Source: Sepioteuthis lessoniana
Taxonomy: Eukaryota > Mollusca > Cephalopoda > Myopsida > Loliginidae
Length of the DNA: 64,000 nucleotides
Assembly: GCA_963585895.1 (NCBI GenBank)
Contig: OY757921.1
Location: 83,685,439-83,749,438 of the forward strand
Direction: 5' to 3'
Both the position numbers and the translations under genes were made by a program. Shown here piece after piece: positions 10,937 to 21,837 of the stretch. Position 1 is the stretch's first letter, and every line of letters begins with the position of its first letter. The notes under the pieces are model-generated. The model had not been told where the DNA came from. It ran no database searches and saw nothing but the letters and a program-made list of their open reading frames with translations.

Positions 10937-11671
10937 TGTTATGTTTTGACCTTTTGACCCGGCCAAAAATTCCATCCAAGGTGATGCACCGGAAGGAAGT
11001 GACACATTCTATTGGCAGTTATGAGAGGAAATCGCGTGGGCGGAAATTGGCTGATGAAATGGGATGAGGTAAAAAAAATCCCATTATACTCTCATAGGCT
11101 GACGCATCGGAAGAGAGTGACCTCTGAACTGGATGACAGTTATTTCCGCTCGATGACGATCACACAGACTATTCCAAAGAAAGCGGAAGTGACACATCCC
11201 GGTCCCCAGATATCGGAAGTAGTCGTGGAGGCGTGTCCATATCACCGCGTGGGAGTTTGAAGGTAATATAAGGCCGACGAATTGAGGACAGTGGAGCACA
11301 GACAGGCGAGAAGGAGGGAAAGCAGTACAGTTGGAGACGGAGGTGGACGAGTTATAGTAGGGAAAGCCAGCACCCCGGAGAGTAGACTCCAAGGCTCCGG
11401 TTAAGCAACCATGGAGAACGAGAAAGACACAACGCTGACGGCCATAACTTTGGGGTCAAAATATTTCAGTTATGTTCGGTCTACAGCTCCCTCTCACACG
11501 CAAACTTTGAGTAACCCTTTTCGAAACCTTACAAATAAAGTGAGAGGTAAAATATTTTATAAAGAAGTCTTCCTGCGTCTTTGTCATTGCGTCTGTCTTT
11601 ATCATTGCGTCGATATGTATCCAGTATATATATGTATATTTCTGCATGAATCAGCAGATGACAATATAACA
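10937..11671 (+). mobile_element. Solo F LTR with GTAT target duplication
   Basis: It starts TGTTATGTTTTG and ends ATATAACA, flanked by GTAT on both sides (10933-10936 and 11672-11675). It holds repeated 'gatgcaccggaag' (ETS-like) blocks, a degraded TATA region (gtaatataag at about 11254), and AATAAAGTGAGAGG as poly(A) signal. Being solo, it implies LTR-LTR recombination. The superfamily is not determined; 4-bp duplications occur in Gypsy-like and BEL-like groups. Confidence 0.88.
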
Positions 11672-11675
11672 GTAT

Positions 11676-12120
11676 GACACTAAACCGAATTTGATTTTGA
11701 GGCTCCAGTCCTAGTGCTCTGGTGAATGTGGAGTACCTCTTTGTTGCCATTACTCTCTGGTCCAATCCGACCTGGAGTAGAAGAACCCGTTAGGGTCCCA
11801 TCAATGGGTCAAATAGAACTATTCAATCATTGACTGAAGATTACATTATTTGTTATTTGAAACCATACAAGATATGAATTACTAATTTTAAATAGCAATA
11901 CTTGAAACTATTTATCAAATGTTTGATATCATATAGAATTATTTGTGTTAAATAACAATACTTGAAACTATTTATCAAATGATTGATATCATATAGAATT
12001 ATTTGTGTTAAATAACAATACTTGAAACCATTTAACTGTGCTCAAAAAATGAGCTGTAACTCATTTAAAAATAGAACTATCTTCCAACTATTTACTCCAA
12101 TTTTAGTATGTGGGAATTTA
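11676..12120 (+). repeat. D element, 5' module plus middle
   Basis: It carries 'gaggctccagtc...gtggagtacctcttt', 'tagggtcccatcaatgggtc', then repeated 'aacaatacttgaaactattt' units, two nearly identical in tandem (11883-12020). The tail is missing. Confidence 0.75.
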
Positions 12121-12239
12121 GAAATTAACAATAAAACTCCCAACCGGATGTTGACTCGTCAGCTGCCACACACAAAATGTATAAACACGTCGCTACGCAT
12201 CGGCTCCACGCACCCATCTGGTTAGAAATCAGAAAAAGA

Positions 12240-12560
12240 GAAAAATAATAAAAATTAAAGTAGCCAATGGGAAGCGGTCGCGCCCAAAATGAGAAGGATT
12301 GTGGAGTGACGAGTTTGGAGCCGGTGGGGAGAGATAAAAACTCAGGATTTCTATGAACCGAGTCAGTGAAGACAAAAGAGACCCAAGGAAGCACATAGAT
12401 ACCGTGATCAAGCGAGAAGTAACGTCCGCCCTCGAATTAAGAGCTGAAACTACTTTTCTGCTAGTTCCACTACCTGACCATAAAAGAAAGAAAAGAAAAA
12501 AAGAATAAGTACTCTTTAAAAACATTTTCCTCCTTTCCCCCTTTTTTCTTAACCTCTGAC
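12240..12560 (+). promoter_or_regulatory. Promoter-like segment (CCAAT plus TATA-like)
   Basis: CCAATGGGAAGC at about 12264 precedes a CpG-containing stretch and a TATA-like 'gagataaaaactc' about 70 bases on. No ORF or repeat identity follows. It is weak and may be part of an LTR. Confidence 0.2.
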
Positions 12561-12826
12561 TTTCCATCACTTTAAAAATTTACTACTTGTAAAAGGGCAC
12601 TTCTCAACATTCAAATCTAATTTGACGCTTTACTGTTTTAGAAAAATTGTTTAAATTTTAGATGTTCCTTGTTTGTTTTGTTTTAAATGAAGTTTTTCTC
12701 ATTGTATGTTGTAACACTCCAAACCAACGAAAAAAAAAAAAGACCATAAGTATATGTACCGCCGATCAGTATTTGGTATGAAATAACCCACAGGAGTTGG
12801 TATACAAGAAAAAATACCACCATAGC

Positions 12827-12895
12827 ACCGAACGAACAAACGAATGAATGAACAAACGAACGAACGAACGAACCAACCAACCAACCAACCAACCT
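12827..12895. repeat. GAAC/CCAA tetranucleotide microsatellite
   Basis: Runs of (gaac/gaat)n change to (ccaa)n. Minus-strand ORFs rich in SFV and VCS repeats are translations of this tract. Confidence 0.85.
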
Positions 12896-13650
12896 TATAA
12901 TGCTTTTCTATGACTTGCAGTTTAAATTTTGTGATATAAAGAAAATCTACACTTGATTTGACTTCAAAGAGTGAAGAAATTTGCTCTAGATTTTTGATTG
13001 TCGGTTAAGTTGATTCTGTCCATTTAAAAAAAAAGCAGTTTCTACTTTGTATCAGTCTTTTCATTGTTTATCTATTTGTATTTTATTTCATTCGTTTCAG
13101 TCTCCTTGTCTTTCATATTTTTTAGTAACATAAAATCATTGGAGTTGATAAAATCATTCTCTTACCTTGTTCTCCAGGGGCCGACAGAACATGTGAATTA
13201 ATTGTCTGAAAAACAATAAAAAAAATTTGTTTATTGTTTGTATCAAGGGGATTTTTACTTAGTAAGTTTTATCATCTTCCAATCAATTCAGTCGTTTTAA
13301 TTCCTACTTCTGACTGAATAAATATCTTAAACAGCCAAGCAGTGACTGAAATAGAGATTGTTTATATTACTGTGCGCTTGTAGGGGGACATGTTATTTGG
13401 TAGATATGTTTAGTCTACCAAAATTTAATGTTGTGGTTTAGTATATGTTTGGAAAAAGGCACATGAAAAAAGGTAAAATAGGCAAATGGAGACAAATGTA
13501 GTAAATGAAGTAAATAAGTAAAGATATGAAACGGCGCTGACAAAAGGAACATTTGAAACAAGGCGACAAACAAAACAAATTTATATTCATAACAAAACAT
13601 GCAATGATACTTTTAAAATATTGCTATGGTTTATAGGATTTTACACTCCT
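12896..13650. other. No recognised feature
   Basis: Very AT-rich sequence without repeat or coding identity. Confidence 0.5.
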
Positions 13651-13654
13651 ATAA

Positions 13655-13923
13655 ATTATTTTGGGCGGTATGCCACTTGTTCCCACAAAGATGGCGGACG
13701 CTCGATATTCAGTCTCGGTAAACCATTGGCCAGGAGAACCACGTGACATGTTTAATACTAGGTCCGCGCGTCAATTCAAGTCCTGCGTTTTTGAGCCACC
13801 TACAAGACGCGTATTTTCTATAAATACGTCGTCTTCAAACACCCTTGTCCTCTTTGACCAAATTTCTTCGCAGCAGCAACACACTCCCTTCAGCGTGAAC
13901 CAACAGGAGAGAAAAGCAACACC
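13655..13923 (+). promoter_or_regulatory. Promoter-like module, left arm of an inverted pair
   Basis: In order: 'gggcggtatgccacttgtt', a YY1-like 'aaagatggcgg', an inverted CCAAT box ('accattggccagg'), an E-box CACGTG, and a TATA box 'tctataaatacg' at about 13818. A small ORF follows. Nearly all these elements, in the same order, recur in the inverted partner at 14550-14836. Such conservation in both arms suggests a real promoter or transposon end. Confidence 0.5.
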
Positions 13924-14046
13924 ATGAATGGGCCTCGCAGACATTCACACACAAGGAATATGAGACGCTTTCCCGTCTTTGAGAAACTGCCCGTTTCTAA
14001 CCATAAAAAAGGACATTTTAAACTTGTAATTCTTTTTATAGCTTAG
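13924..14046 (+). CDS. Tiny ORF (40 aa) after the promoter-like module
   Basis: The product starts MNGPRRHSHTRNMRRFPVFE and is rich in basic residues. Its 'MRRFPV...VSNHKK' part is similar to 'MRLFPV...VSNHRKK' in the oppositely oriented ORF at 14448-14549. No family is recognised. It may be the N-terminal remnant of a longer protein or an upstream ORF. The similarity could merely reflect inverted duplication of non-coding DNA. Confidence 0.25.
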   Translation: MNGPRRHSHTRNMRRFPVFEKLPVSNHKKGHFKLVILFIA

Positions 14047-14051
14047 TTGTG

Positions 14052-14055
<4 letters not shown>

Positions 14056-14103
<48 letters not shown>
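14056..14103. repeat. (CA)n microsatellite
   Basis: About 48 bases of uninterrupted CA dinucleotides between the two inverted modules. Confidence 0.97.
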
Positions 14104-14106
<3 letters not shown>

Positions 14107-14447
14107 CTCATACATATACACACACTATTATTTTGTTAGTAGAGTTAGTAATTTCTTTTATGTATCAACGTAAATTTTATTGTTGAAGAAGATAAATTTG
14201 TTTTTGTTCGTCGCCTTGTTTTAAATGTTCATTTTGTCCGCGCCGTTTTACAACCATTATTTGTTTCATATGCTTTATTCATTCATTTGTCTTATCCATG
14301 TGCTTATAATATACCCCATTCCACTACAGGTTCTATATTGTTCGTAAAATAGTCCTGTGAGTGTGCGTGTGACTAACACAGCTAAAACTACAGAAAGGGT
14401 TAAATAATAAAAGTATCCTATTCATGTCGACTACAATTTTTAAATGT

Positions 14448-14549
14448 TCATTTCTTCCTGTGGTTTGAAACATTTTGTGTTTCCGAGACTGGAAAAAGTC
14501 TCATAGGCAAAATATTTTGAGGAAAAGAAGGTTTGCGTAGTTTATCCAT
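14448..14549 (-). CDS. Tiny ORF (33 aa), inverted relative of 13924-14046
   Basis: The product starts MDKLRKPSFPQNILPMRLFP and ends VSNHRKK. Its last third aligns with the plus-strand ORF, and the homology continues a little past the stop at the DNA level. It is placed downstream of a matching TATA/CCAAT module. Function unknown. Confidence 0.25.
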   Translation of the reverse strand: MDKLRKPSFPQNILPMRLFPVSETQNVSNHRKK

Positions 14550-14836
14550 ATTGTAGCTTTTGACGTCTGTTGGTGAATAAGAGAGTCACACTGGAGAGAG
14601 AAATGTGTTAGAGCTGCATTAGAAATTGGGAAAAAGAGATAGAGTGTTTGAAGACGATGTATTTATAGAAAATACGTGTCTTGGAATCGGCTCCAAAAAA
14701 CGCGGGACGAAATTCAAACAGGGATGTAGTTTTAGGCAGGTTACGTAGTTCTCCTGGCCAATGGTTTCCCGAGACTGAATATTTGCGTGCGTCGCCATCT
14801 TTGTTGTGGGAACAAGTGGCATGCCGCCCAATTTGA
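14550..14836 (-). promoter_or_regulatory. Promoter-like module, right arm of the inverted pair
   Basis: On the minus strand it reads 'ttgggcggcatgccacttg', 'aaagatggcgacg', 'accattggccagg', then 'tctataaatacatcgtcttc', matching the left arm in order and spacing. The E-box has changed to 'ctacgtaacc'. Both arms point inward. Confidence 0.5.
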
Positions 14837-14875
14837 AGTGTAAGTCCAATACGCTTCGAAAGTAAAGCCTATATT

Positions 14876-14970
14876 AACTTAGCGCCCTCCCCAATAACCT
14901 CGGTGTAATAGCTATTGAAAAAGAAGTCTTCGGGTCGCCCTCGACAACGATCACCAACTTTCTACTTTTA
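14876..14970 (+). repeat. SINE C 3' fragment
   Basis: It matches the C end: 'agcgccctcccc', 'tcggtgtaatagctattga', 'cttcgggtcgccctcgac', 'accaactttct'. Confidence 0.8.
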
Positions 14971-15395
14971 TTAAGGTAATGTGGATATTGTTGGGAATTA
15001 TGCAAAAAAGAGTTCGTGATGAAATTGAGTTAAACATTATAGCAGAGTTTTCCAGGTACTGTGATAAAAATATTTCATGCTGAAATGAATTATAAGCAAA
15101 ATAGCAAAACAAATAACAGGAGGTTGAATTGAAACTTATGTATTTCTATGAAATAATTAATTAAGCGATTATATCCAAAGATATGTTGTGTGACGATTAT
15201 TTTTCCCTACGTGTACGTTGTACATAATTGTTTTAGCATTCTTTTTAAAATGCTTACTTGCATGTCAATCTTGAAATTTCTTTAAAGATAAAACTTATTT
15301 AGCGTTGTGAAATTTTGGACTGATATTTTTGCTATTCTGTCTTCTGAGATTGCTGGGCTGTTAGTAACTAGTGATGGGAAAATGGTTTATTTATA
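14971..15395. other. No recognised feature
   Basis: AT-rich; no repeat or coding identity. Confidence 0.45.
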
Positions 15396-15470
15396 TCCCT
15401 CGTGGCTTTGTGGTAGAATCTTAGATTGGCGTTTGAGTCATCCGGGTTTCGATCCCAGCATCGGGAATCT
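15396..15470 (+). repeat. tRNA-like sequence (decayed tRNA or SINE head)
   Basis: An A-box-like 'tggctttgtggtagaatc' and a strong B-box 'gggtttcgatccc' are spaced as in a tRNA. The acceptor ends pair only partly (ccc/ggg), with mismatches. No other copy of this head is visible here. Confidence 0.5.
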
Positions 15471-15540
15471 AGCGTGTCTAGCTACATGGAAGAGTTGTGA
15501 TATAACGAAACAGTCTGTCTGTGGATGACTATATATATTC

Positions 15541-15842
15541 GAGGTGCACACGATAAGTTTCCAGACTTTTTTCGTATGGACACTTTTATTGATACTACAC
15601 ACATGAAACTCAAGTCCCCTTCGAAGTTATCTCCTCCGGCTGCAATGCCCTTGTTGTACCGTTCCAACAACTTCTGGAAGGCCCCATGGAAGTCCTCTTG
15701 TGTGATCGTGTCAATCACCTTCGTCACAGCCACTTTTATCTTCTCACTTGTCTCATAACGACAACCTGTGAGCTTAGGGAATAACCAAAAGTCATAGGGA
15801 GCAAGGCCATTGAACAGTAAAGCCAACATGGCTATGACCATT
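15541..15842 (-). pseudogene. Mariner-like transposase C-terminus with 3' end
   Basis: The product contains 'LAPYDFWLFPKLTGCRYE' followed by 'FQKLLERYNKGIAAGGDNFE', the typical end of a mariner transposase around its third catalytic Asp. The residue expected as Asp in the SPDLAP motif reads Gly here (FNGLAP), so it would be inactive even if complete. The left edge ('gaggtgcacacgataagttt') looks like the terminal inverted repeat. The 5' part is lost against repeat E. Confidence 0.85.
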
Positions 15843-15972
15843 TTAGTGTTCGTCTTTATCCATTAAACCTTTTTCCGTTTTTGTTCCAGTTACATATACT
15901 GCTGGTCCATAGAATAAAATGTCCATGTTTTATCTTTTTAGACACGTTTGTGTATTCTTTTCAATACTACTT
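15843..15972 (+). repeat. Repeat E fragment
   Basis: It shares 'attaaacctttttccgttt', 'acatatactgc' and 'catagaataaaatgtcc' with the other E copies. Confidence 0.55.
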
Positions 15973-16181
15973 CTAATGGCCTAAGTGTTCACCAATGGTC
16001 CAGGAGGCCGGGGTTCAATCCCATGTTGGGATATACTAAAGGCTTAAAAAATGGTTCTTTATGCTTCTTTGCTTAATACTTAGCATTGTAAGGTACGGAT
16101 CAAGGGTAAGTGGAGCAATCCAGAGAAAGAAGTAGTGCTCTCCCCTACACCTCAGGGTAGATTGTGGGTAGCTATTGAAAA
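15973..16181 (+). repeat. SINE C, joined to a SINE A fragment
   Basis: The head 'ggcctaagtgttcacc', B-box 'ggggttcaatccc' and C body run to 'gggtagctattgaaaagg', where the sequence changes to A. Confidence 0.85.
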
Positions 16182-16375
16182 GGATGAAGAGCTGGATTGC
16201 GGCTTTGAAGTAAGCGAGTTCAAACTCCAGCCATGCTGTTGGGTTCACTTTTGGACTAATACCCCTAGGAAAGGCATGAACCCTCTACTCCCCTGCCATT
16301 CTTCACCAAAGATGGGTGTGGCAGTAAATAACCCATGAAAGTTAATATGCCGTTAAGCAAAGAAACCAAAACCAG
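16182..16375 (+). repeat. SINE A without its first half-head
   Basis: It begins at 'gattgcggctttgaagtaag' (anticodon-arm region) and runs to the A tail 'gcagtaaataacccatgaaa' and 'aaagaaaccaaaacc'. Confidence 0.8.
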
Positions 16376-16639
16376 TCAGTGTCTCACGAATATACTCATG
16401 TTGATATTGGTATTTTGAGGGTGGCAATCAGTAGAACCTTCATTTGAACAAGCTGAGAGATGTGTAACTAGAAAATGAATCAATGGTCTCTTTTGCGGCA
16501 AATCAACTCTTATAGTTTATTTAATTCCAAATCCTCTTTTATACATTCATATATTCAGTATTTATGATTTATTAGCCAATTGATTGTGGGTAGCATTTTA
16601 AAAAGAAAGTGTGTTGAAATGACCTTTGTTTTTTCATTG

Positions 16640-17215
16640 CCCAGTCAGCTGGGGCTGTAGAATACACCGACTGCACCTCTGCAGAGGGGTAAGACCCCCC
16701 CCCATAACGAGTGTCCTGCATATGACACTAAACAATCTGATGGTGAGGTTCCAGCAGTGCTGGAGCTTTGGGGAATGCAGAGTACCTCTTCATTGCCATC
16801 GCTCCCAGGGTCCACTCTGGCCCGAGTGGTAGCACCTGATAGGGCCCTGTCTATGGGTTGAATAGAACTAACAGCATACTTATGCTAAAATGAATTGAGT
16901 AAACTGAATAGCTTGAAATAGAAATGTTTTTGACAATTAAACCGTACTTACACTTAAACTGTGTGCTTATGCTTAACTGAATTATTTGAAATAGAACTGT
17001 TTTTCAACATTAAAACTGTATTTACACTTAAGTGAATTATTACATATAACTGCTTAAATAGTTTGAAATGGAAATGTTTTTGACAATTAAACTGTGTACT
17101 TATGCTAAACTGAACTGTTTTCAATAGAACAGATTATTTACATAAAAATGGATTTGGCATTAAATAACCTACAAAGGTTGATATGCCATAAAACCAACAA
17201 ACCAAACCAAACCTT
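16640..17215 (+). mobile_element. D element, complete
   Basis: The 5' module begins 'cagtcagctggggctgtaga', followed by 'gaggttccagcagtgctgg' and 'ggtagcacctgatagggccc'. The middle has 'actgaattatttgaaatag'-type units, and the tail 'gatttggcattaaataacc' ends in an A/C-rich run. There is no ORF; it must depend on another element. Confidence 0.88.
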
Positions 17216-17369
17216 TGTTTTTTCAATGTCCACTCGTTTCTTTAGAGGCTCTAAGAGGATGTATTTACCTATTTTTCAATTCCTGTTAGCTTGTTTTCGT
17301 TTTTATAAATATAATTTCCTTGTTGTTCTGGCTTTTGTCTAGTCATCCTTATTTTCTTTATTTATAAAT

Positions 17370-18060
17370 ATTTTGGATTGGTACTGGTTTTGAAAAGCCA
17401 GGAATAAGCGGCAAGAGGCATTGGCCTCTATGTGAACTCAGAAAAACAGATTTCATGTGTTTTAATCTAGATGATACCATATCTTCATTAAATAGTAAGC
17501 CTCTGAAAATAGTAGATCAGTTATCCCTGGGTAGCAATATCTCATCTACTGAAAGCAATGCCAGCATATGTTTAGGAAATAATGGGCTGCTATTGAAAGG
17601 TTATCAGTCATATAGAAATCTGATCTCTCTCATAAAATGTAAATTTTTACAAGTGGTAACTGTATCAGTGCTACTGCATGGTTGCACCTCTTGGACTTGA
17701 AACTCCTGAAGGAAAACTACACAAAGATCCTGCATGTTGTTTTGAAAAAATCCTGGAAGCAGCACCCAGCAAAACTGCAATTGTACAGCCACTGATCTCC
17801 CATCTCAGAAACTAGACAGGACTGTCTGGGAACTGCTGGGAAAGTAGGGGTGAACTAATAAATGACATTTTCCAATGAACTGCTACAAATGGGTACACCA
17901 ATTTTAGCTGACTTGCAAAAACTTACATTTGTCAGCTCTGTGCAGACACTGGGTGCTGTCTAGACGACTACCAAGAGTGATGGTTGATAGGGACAGATGA
18001 CTAGAGAGAGTCAAAGAAATTCCTTGCCGTTGGCATGCCTTGATTTTGAGGATCTGCCAT
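17370..18060 (+). pseudogene. L LINE 3' half, heavily decayed
   Basis: Frames read 'MCFNLDDTISSLNSKPLKIV', then 'NISSTESNASI' and 'FLQVVTVSVLLHGCTSWT', then degenerate C-terminal sequence to about 18030. Frameshifts and stops break it. This copy reaches further upstream than most, into the end of the reverse transcriptase. Confidence 0.85.
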
Positions 18061-18860
18061 TGTTGTAACCTATTAAAAAGGTTGCTGAATGAGAAAAAAA
18101 CAAATCAGAGTTTGGAAATGAAATGGAAATCTTTATAACATAAACAAAATATTATACTTGCCAGCAGTGTGAAGAAGGTAACCACTGTTAGCAGTGACTA
18201 CTTAGTCAGCATATTTACCCCTTCACAAAAATGTCTAATGCATATATGAGGAATGGGATATATACCCGTTAATGTTTATAGGTAGGGTATATAATAACAT
18301 TTATGGTTGGATATTGCCAAGGCCACCCAACAATAGCAAGTGGAAAATAAAGCAGCCAACATATGATAAAAACAATGAATGATCTTTGGCTAACAAAAAA
18401 AAATAGATGCACCTGCTTTTGGGATTTACTTTCAAAATCCATGTTGATAATAAAATATCAAAAGAAAAAAACACTTAGGTAAATTAAATAAAAAAAAAAA
18501 AGTTTAGAAAATACAATTGCTTAAGGGCTACAAAGTAGGGCAAGTAGTTAATCAAGATTTTCATTGTAAAATGATCAATATTTTGTCAATAAAGGAACGC
18601 CAGAAATTAATTTGATCAGAAATTGAGCACATTGTAAAGCAAAAGTCAACTGTTTTTTTTTCATCGGAGTTGATTTGAGTACTTTTATAAAATATGGGAT
18701 ACACATTTGTAAGCCGATTTTTTTAACATTATAATCTAAAAAAAAATAACTTAGATAAAATCAATATACCTACAAAACTTTCGCTTGAGATAACAATTAT
18801 AAAATTCAACTTTTTAAATGATTCTTATTTGATTAGCTATTTAAAATATGAGGGTGAGTC
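18061..18860. other. No recognised feature
   Basis: AT-rich with A-homopolymers; no repeat or coding identity seen. Confidence 0.45.
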
Positions 18861-18867
18861 AGCGAGG

Positions 18868-19240
18868 AGAGTCTCACTGGCATAATGATTAAAGTGTTGG
18901 ACTGCATCCTAGAAGTGAGTCTGAACACAAGTCATGCTATTACATTCACTTTTGGACTAATACTCTTAAAAAAGGTATTAACTTTCTTATCCCTGGTTTA
19001 ATAGTACCATTAGTGTTCATCTACAAGGATGGCTTTGGTATTAAATTACCCATGAAGTAGGCAGCCTATTTGGCTGTGGCTGTAGAATACACTGACTGCA
19101 TCTCTGCAAAGGGGTAAGACCCCCCTCTCCACAATGAGTGTTTTGGATATGACACAATTTCATGGTGAGGCTCCAGTAAAGCTGGAGCTTTGGGGAATGC
19201 AGAGTACCCCTTCACTGTCATCAAACAAAGAAACTAAACT
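18868..19240 (+). repeat. SINE A with a D fragment in its tail
   Basis: The A head is 'ctcactggcataatgattaa' and the body runs to 'ggtattaaattacccatgaa'. A D 5'-module fragment occupies 19062-19218. The A end 'caaacaaagaaactaaact' then resumes. Confidence 0.8.
19062..19218 (+). repeat. D 5'-module fragment nested in SINE A
   Basis: It carries 'ggctgtagaatacactgact', 'gatatgacacaatttcatgg' and 'agagtaccccttcactgtca', with no middle or tail. Confidence 0.8.
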
Positions 19241-19274
19241 AAGTATTGGCTGAGTCAAAATTGCAAATATCTAT

Positions 19275-19572
19275 CTATCTATATTTACCAACCCCTCCAC
19301 TCAGGTAGGATATGACACAAGGTCAATTTTTAAGTGGAGTTTAACAGGTTTGAATTCAGAGTTTTCCTTCTCCTTGACTAGTTGCCTCACCAAGGCTGAA
19401 GAACCTAGTCTGCCCTACTATTTACCCATACCTAGAGGGAGAATAATTGGATTCATACCTTTTCCCAAGGGTATTAGTGCTATGTGAAATGCAATTAGCC
19501 AGGTCCAGGATTTGAACTCGTGTCACTGTGTCCATTTCCTACGACGATAACCATTACACCACGGGTACCTCC
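19275..19572 (-). repeat. SINE B, near full length
   Basis: Reverse orientation: 3' end 'atttaccaacccctccactc' at left, head 'accattacaccacgggtacc' at right. The B-box complement is 'ggatttgaactcg'. ATCT microsatellites flank both sides. Confidence 0.9.
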
Positions 19573-19691
19573 TAAATCTATCTATCAATCTATCTATCTA
19601 TCTATCTATCTCAGTCTTCATTTTCTATCTATTTATATCTTGGATATACTAAAAGTATATATATCATATTCAAAGATACCGAAAGGTAGAC

Positions 19692-20202
19692 AGCCCAGTC
19701 GACTGGGGCTGTAGAATACACTGACTGCATCTCTGCAGAGGGGTAAGACCCCCTCTCCACAACGAGTGTCCTAAATATGACACAATTTGATGGTGAGGCT
19801 TAAGTAAAGCTAGGGCTTTGGATAATGCAGAGTACCCCTTCACTGTCATCACTCCCAGGTCCAGAGTGGTAGCACCTGATAGGGTTCTATTAATGGGTCA
19901 AATAGAGCTGATAGACATTTAAACTGAGTGCAAAAAATGACTTATGCTAAAATGAACTGTTTCATTATTTAACTGTATGTAAATAAATAAGAGATGTTTA
20001 ATTGAATTGTTAGTGATACAAAACAATACTTGGAATCATTTAACTTTTTTTGACTAATGCTAAAGTGAATTGTTAGAAATAGAACTGTTTGGTCATTTAA
20101 CTCTGTGTATTTTGAAAATGTGTTTACTAATCAAATATTTAATATATATGTAAAAAGACGATTTGGCATTAAATAACCAACAATGGTTGATATGCCATGA
20201 AA
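19692..20202 (+). mobile_element. D element, complete
   Basis: The 5' module starts 'cagtcgactggggctgtaga' and the tail 'atttggcattaaataaccaa' ends at 'gatatgccatgaaa', immediately followed by SINE B. Confidence 0.87.
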
Positions 20203-20493
20203 GGAGGTGCCTGTGGTGTAATGTTATCGTTGTAGGAAATGTACATGGCAACATGAGTTCAAATCCTGGACAATACTGTTTGCATTTCACATAGTACTAA
20301 TACACTTGGGAAAGGTATGAATCCAATTATTCTCCCTCTAGCTATGGGTAAATAGTAGGGTGGACTAGGTTCTTCAGCATTGGTGAGGCAACTAGTCTAG
20401 AAGAAGGAAAACTCTGAATTCAAACTTGTTAAAATTCGCTTAAAAATTGACCTTGTGTCATATACTGCCCGAGCGGAGGGGTTGGTAAATATG
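20203..20493 (+). repeat. SINE B, full length
   Basis: The head is 'ggaggtgcctgtggtgtaat', the B-box 'gagttcaaatcctgg', and the body 'gtatgaatccaattattctc'. The 3' end is 'gagcggaggggttggtaaat'. Confidence 0.9.
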
Positions 20494-20624
20494 TATAACT
20501 TGTCAAATGTTTTTGAGCTTTAGCACTTTCTTGTTCAATATTAGGGACAGTCTAAAATTATGTCTAGCTAAAAAGAATTTTGGCATTCTCTGGTTCTTAT
20601 CTCCCTATCGGTCTTAGGATGCTA

Positions 20625-21208
20625 GTTAGTTTGGTTTGTTGGTTTTATGGCATATCAACCTTTGTAGGTTATTTGACGCCAAATCAATTTTTATGTAAAT
20701 AATCTGTTTAATTTAAAAACAATTCAGTTTAGCCTTAGTACACAGTTTAAATATCAAAAACATTTCCATTTCAAACTATTCAAGCAGTTATATGTAACAA
20801 TTCAGTTAAGTGTAAATACAGTTTTAATGTTGAAAAACAGTTCTATTTCAAATAACTCAGTTAAGCATAAGCACGCAGTATAAATGTAAGTACGGTTTAA
20901 TTGTCAAAAATATTTCTATTTCAAGCTGTTCAGTTTTCTCAAACAATTCATTTTAGCATAAGTATGCTGTTAATTCTATTTAACCCATAGATAGGACCCT
21001 TATCAGGTGCTACTACTCTGGGCCAGAGTGGACCTGGGAGCAATGGCAATGAAGGGGTACTCTGCATTCTCCAAAGCTCCAGCATTGCTGGAACCTCACC
21101 ATCAGATTGTTTAGAGTCATATGCAGGACACTCATTGTGGGGGATGTCTTACTCCTCTGCAGAGAAGCAGTTTGTGTATTCTACAGCCCCAGCCGACTGA
21201 ACAATAGG
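20625..21208 (-). mobile_element. D element, complete
   Basis: Tail at left ('tatggcatatcaacctttgt'), five or six middle units ('cagttctatttcaaa', 'aagcataagcac'), 5' module at right ('ctacagccccagccgact'). There is no ORF. Confidence 0.88.
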
Positions 21209-21289
21209 ATGCAAGTGATCAGTTTATGCATACTTTCCAAATTTTTCCTAATCTTCTTCCTGTTATCTGCTCAAGAGGGATTCGCTGTG

Positions 21290-21480
21290 TCATAAAAAGT
21301 GGATTGGACTGCGATCCCAGAAAAAGCAAGTTCAGACTCCAAGCATACTATTATGTTCATATTTGGAGAAATACCCTTGTTACAGATTAAATAATCTCAC
21401 TGCTGTTCTTCAACAAGAATGGATTTGGAATTCCTAACCCATGAAATTTGATATGCCATTAAACAAGGAAACCAAACCAA
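21290..21480 (+). repeat. SINE A missing its A-box
   Basis: It starts at 'gtggattggactgcgatccc', continues with a B-box-like 'caagttcagactcc', and ends with a decayed tail and 'aggaaaccaaaccaaa'. Confidence 0.75.
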
Positions 21481-21482
21481 AT

Positions 21483-21835
21483 TTAGGGTGAGTCAAAAAT
21501 TTTCAAAATTTTGGTATGTGGTACTTTGAAGCACGTTTATCAATGTGAATAAAGTGATTCAAGGAGTGAGGAGTTACCTCACTGTAGTTAGTAATATTAT
21601 TATGGTTGATGTGTAGACACTTGCATTACTTCACTCAGCGTGCGGTTTGAAAGCTGTGCTGGGGAACTTTATGTAGTTCTTTTTCAAAAACTTATGTTTA
21701 ATGAGTTCAAACTGGGTTATAACGCCATAGAAGCAACCAAAAACATTTGTTGTATGAAAGGTGAAGGTACATTTGATCACAGTAGAGTAACGAGATTGTT
21801 CAAGAAATTTCACTCCTCCCATACTTTTGACCTTC
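21483..21835 (+). pseudogene. Mariner-like element, 5' end and N-terminal HTH
   Basis: The left end 'agggtgagtcaaaaatttt' resembles an MLE terminal repeat. The ORF from 21640 reads 'FNEFKLGYNAIEATKNICCM' then 'GEGTFDHSRVTRLFKKFHSS', the first helix-turn-helix of a mariner transposase. The catalytic domain is absent. Confidence 0.75.
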
Positions 21836-21837
21836 TG

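Noticed and set aside
11044..11075. Hammerhead core at 'ggctgatgaaatggg' in an F LTR
   Set aside because: No GAAA or stem III follows; it is part of the ordinary LTR sequence.
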